Source: Salibaculum sp031581025 (GTDB taxonomy: Bacteria > Pseudomonadota > Alphaproteobacteria > Rhodobacterales > Rhodobacteraceae). From it: a stretch of DNA of 32,469 nucleotides. Where the stretch lies: assembly GCF_031581025.1 (NCBI RefSeq), contig NZ_JAVLCA010000027.1. The stretch is one strand, 5' to 3'. How positions within the stretch are numbered: position 1 is the first letter of the stretch; each line of letters starts with the position of its first letter. This document shows positions 31,500 to 32,469 of this stretch, piece by piece. Below the pieces are notes generated by a model that saw nothing but the letters and a program-made list of their open reading frames with translations, was not told the DNA's origin and did no database searches. A program made the position numbers and the translations under genes.

Positions 31500-32222
31500 T
31501 CAGGCCTTGACCGCCCCGAAGCGCCGGTCACGGGTCTTGTAACCGGCCAGAACGCGCGCGAACTCGGCCGCGTTGAAATCGGGCCAGAGCGTGTCGATGA
31601 ACTCGTACTCCGAATACGCCGACTGCCAGAGCAGGAAATTTGAGATCCGCGCCTCGCCGCTGGTGCGGATCACCAGGTCGGGATCGGGCAGGAAACAGGT
31701 ATCAAGGTAGCGCGGCAGGGTCTCGTCACCCACATCGCGCGGTGACAGGCGCCCGGCGGCCACGTCCTGGGCCAGGCGGCTAGTGGCACGGGCCACCTCG
31801 TCACGGCCGCCGTAGTTGATGGCCACGGTCAGGTGGACATTGTCGTTGTCGGCGGTCAGAAGCTCCAGCTCGTCCATGAGCGCGACCAGCTTGTCGTCCA
31901 GCCGCACCCGGTCGCCAATGAAGCGCACGCGGACACCATTGCGCAGCAGATCCTGGGCTTCGCGTTCGATGAAGCCGCGGAAAAGTTTCATCAACCCGGC
32001 GACCTCGGCCTGGGTACGCTTCCAGTTTTCGGTGGAAAAGGCAAATATTGTCAGATACTTGACATTATTATCAGGGCAGGCCTCGACGATCTCGCGGACC
32101 CGCCGCGCGCCCGCCTGGTGACCGAAGAGCCGCGGCCGCCCCCGCATCTGCGCCCAGCGGCCGTTGCCGTCCATGATAATGGCCACGTGGCGCGGTCCCT
32201 CGGTCTCGATCTGCCTACCCAT
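31500..32222 (-). CDS. uppS: Undecaprenyl diphosphate synthase
   Basis: The 240-aa cis-prenyltransferase makes the C55 lipid carrier for peptidoglycan and O-antigen. It has IIMDGNGRWAQ (catalytic Asp18), FGHQAGARRVREIV, FAFSTENWKR, INYGGRDE and DLVIRTSGEARISNFLLWQ. GGAGG lies six bases before ATG 32222. It is the first gene of the envelope cluster in the window; related genomes often have frr and pyrH upstream, which would lie beyond the edge. Confidence 0.97.
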   Translation of the reverse strand: MGRQIETEGPRHVAIIMDGNGRWAQMRGRPRLFGHQAGARRVREIVEACPDNNVKYLTIFAFSTENWKRTQAEVAGLMKLFRGFIEREAQDLLRNGVRVRFIGDRVRLDDKLVALMDELELLTADNDNVHLTVAINYGGRDEVARATSRLAQDVAAGRLSPRDVGDETLPRYLDTCFLPDPDLVIRTSGEARISNFLLWQSAYSEYEFIDTLWPDFNAAEFARVLAGYKTRDRRFGAVKA

Positions 32223-32258
32223 ACGGGGCCTCCGTTCACTTCACAGCCACTGTTCCGC

Positions 32259-32276
32259 GCGGGCGGCGCCGCCCGC
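32259..32276. repeat. Perfect 18-bp palindrome upstream of uppS
   Basis: GCGGGCGGCGCCGCCCGC reads the same on both strands, 36 bp upstream of the uppS ATG. It could be a protein-binding site or, as RNA, a strong stem in the uppS leader. No T-run follows it in the direction of uppS. Confidence 0.5.
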
Positions 32277-32393
32277 AGTCACGCGTCATGTCGTCACCAG
32301 CGGTGTCGCTCGAACCGCCGCGTGTCTGGCGCTCGAAGCCTTGCACCCGGACGAACAAGCCCGGTCGGTGCGGGCGCATCCGGGGCTCCGCCC

Positions 32394-32454
32394 TTTGACG
32401 CCCCGATCGCTCCACCGGAGCGATCGCCGGCCTTTGGCCGGTGCGGGCGTCAAA
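32394..32454. repeat. Three-way-junction palindromic element
   Basis: An outer 10-bp stem (TTTGACGCCC at 32394-32403 with GGGCGTCAAA at 32445-32454) encloses two perfect hairpins: CGATCGCTCC / GGAGCGATCG with a 3-nt loop (32404-32426), and CCGGCC / GGCCGG with a TTT loop (32427-32441). All stems are perfect, leaving only three unpaired junction bases. It lies in non-coding DNA upstream of uppS. It may be a repeated intergenic element or a structured RNA. Confidence 0.65.
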
Positions 32455-32469
32455 CCTGCATGATCTCCG

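Noticed and set aside
1..32469. CRISPR array or complete insertion sequence
   Set aside because: No regularly spaced repeats and no transposase frame are present anywhere in the window.

Overview
The window is a high-G+C stretch of an alphaproteobacterial chromosome, most likely from the Rhodobacterales (Roseobacter group). This rests on the gene set (usg, DUF1153/SciP next to ctrA, LpxI instead of LpxH, TrmFO instead of TrmA, a folate/corrinoid C1 trio) and on the dense packing with ATGA-type overlaps. No species call is possible from the sequence alone. Most genes are housekeeping. The unusual material is concentrated at the left edge, in a few intergenic regions and in the ctrA locus.

Layout. 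1-1158: lower-G+C accessory tip beside the 3' end of a tRNA-Leu(CAA). It holds a truncated gene for a secreted protein, a broken reading frame, a small unknown gene, a 40-43 nt direct repeat and two TTGCTTACA repeats, and looks like the worn end of an integrated island. 1381-2714: a VTT-family membrane protein overlapping dsbB, with convergent usg. 2919-8510: gyrA, trmFO, a SAM methyltransferase and gluQ. 8552-9436: divergent hisI and an IscU-like scaffold gene. 9467-14283 (minus): ligA and recG in overlap, then a 40-codon membrane-protein gene preceded by a LexA-type box and a perfect CtrA-type box. 14280-15364 (minus): sciP followed by a ctrA that carries an in-frame TAG and a later frameshift. 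15497-16633: mnmA. 16904-19272 (minus): a small conserved 'virulence factor' gene, a MetF-like reductase and a methyl-THF:corrinoid methyltransferase. 19504-20616: ppx/gppA. 20698-21483 (minus): HpaI-type aldolase. 21568-32222 (minus): the envelope cluster uppS-cdsA-dxr-rseP-[42-aa protein]-bamA-skp-fabZ-lpxA-lpxI-lpxB. 32259-32454: palindromic, highly structured DNA.

How it works together. The right third makes the outer envelope: undecaprenyl carrier (uppS), phospholipid precursor (cdsA), isoprenoid entry (dxr), intramembrane protease (rseP), outer-membrane protein insertion and chaperoning (bamA, skp), and lipid A and fatty-acid steps (fabZ, lpxA, lpxI, lpxB). The middle combines DNA topology and repair (gyrA, ligA, recG), tRNA modification (trmFO, gluQ, mnmA) and the CtrA/SciP regulatory pair.

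The best candidates for undescribed biology are the 40-aa membrane protein at 9668-9790, which appears to sit under both SOS (LexA) and cell-cycle (CtrA) control, the doubly disrupted ctrA, the 42-aa protein between rseP and bamA, and the three-way-junction element at 32394-32454.
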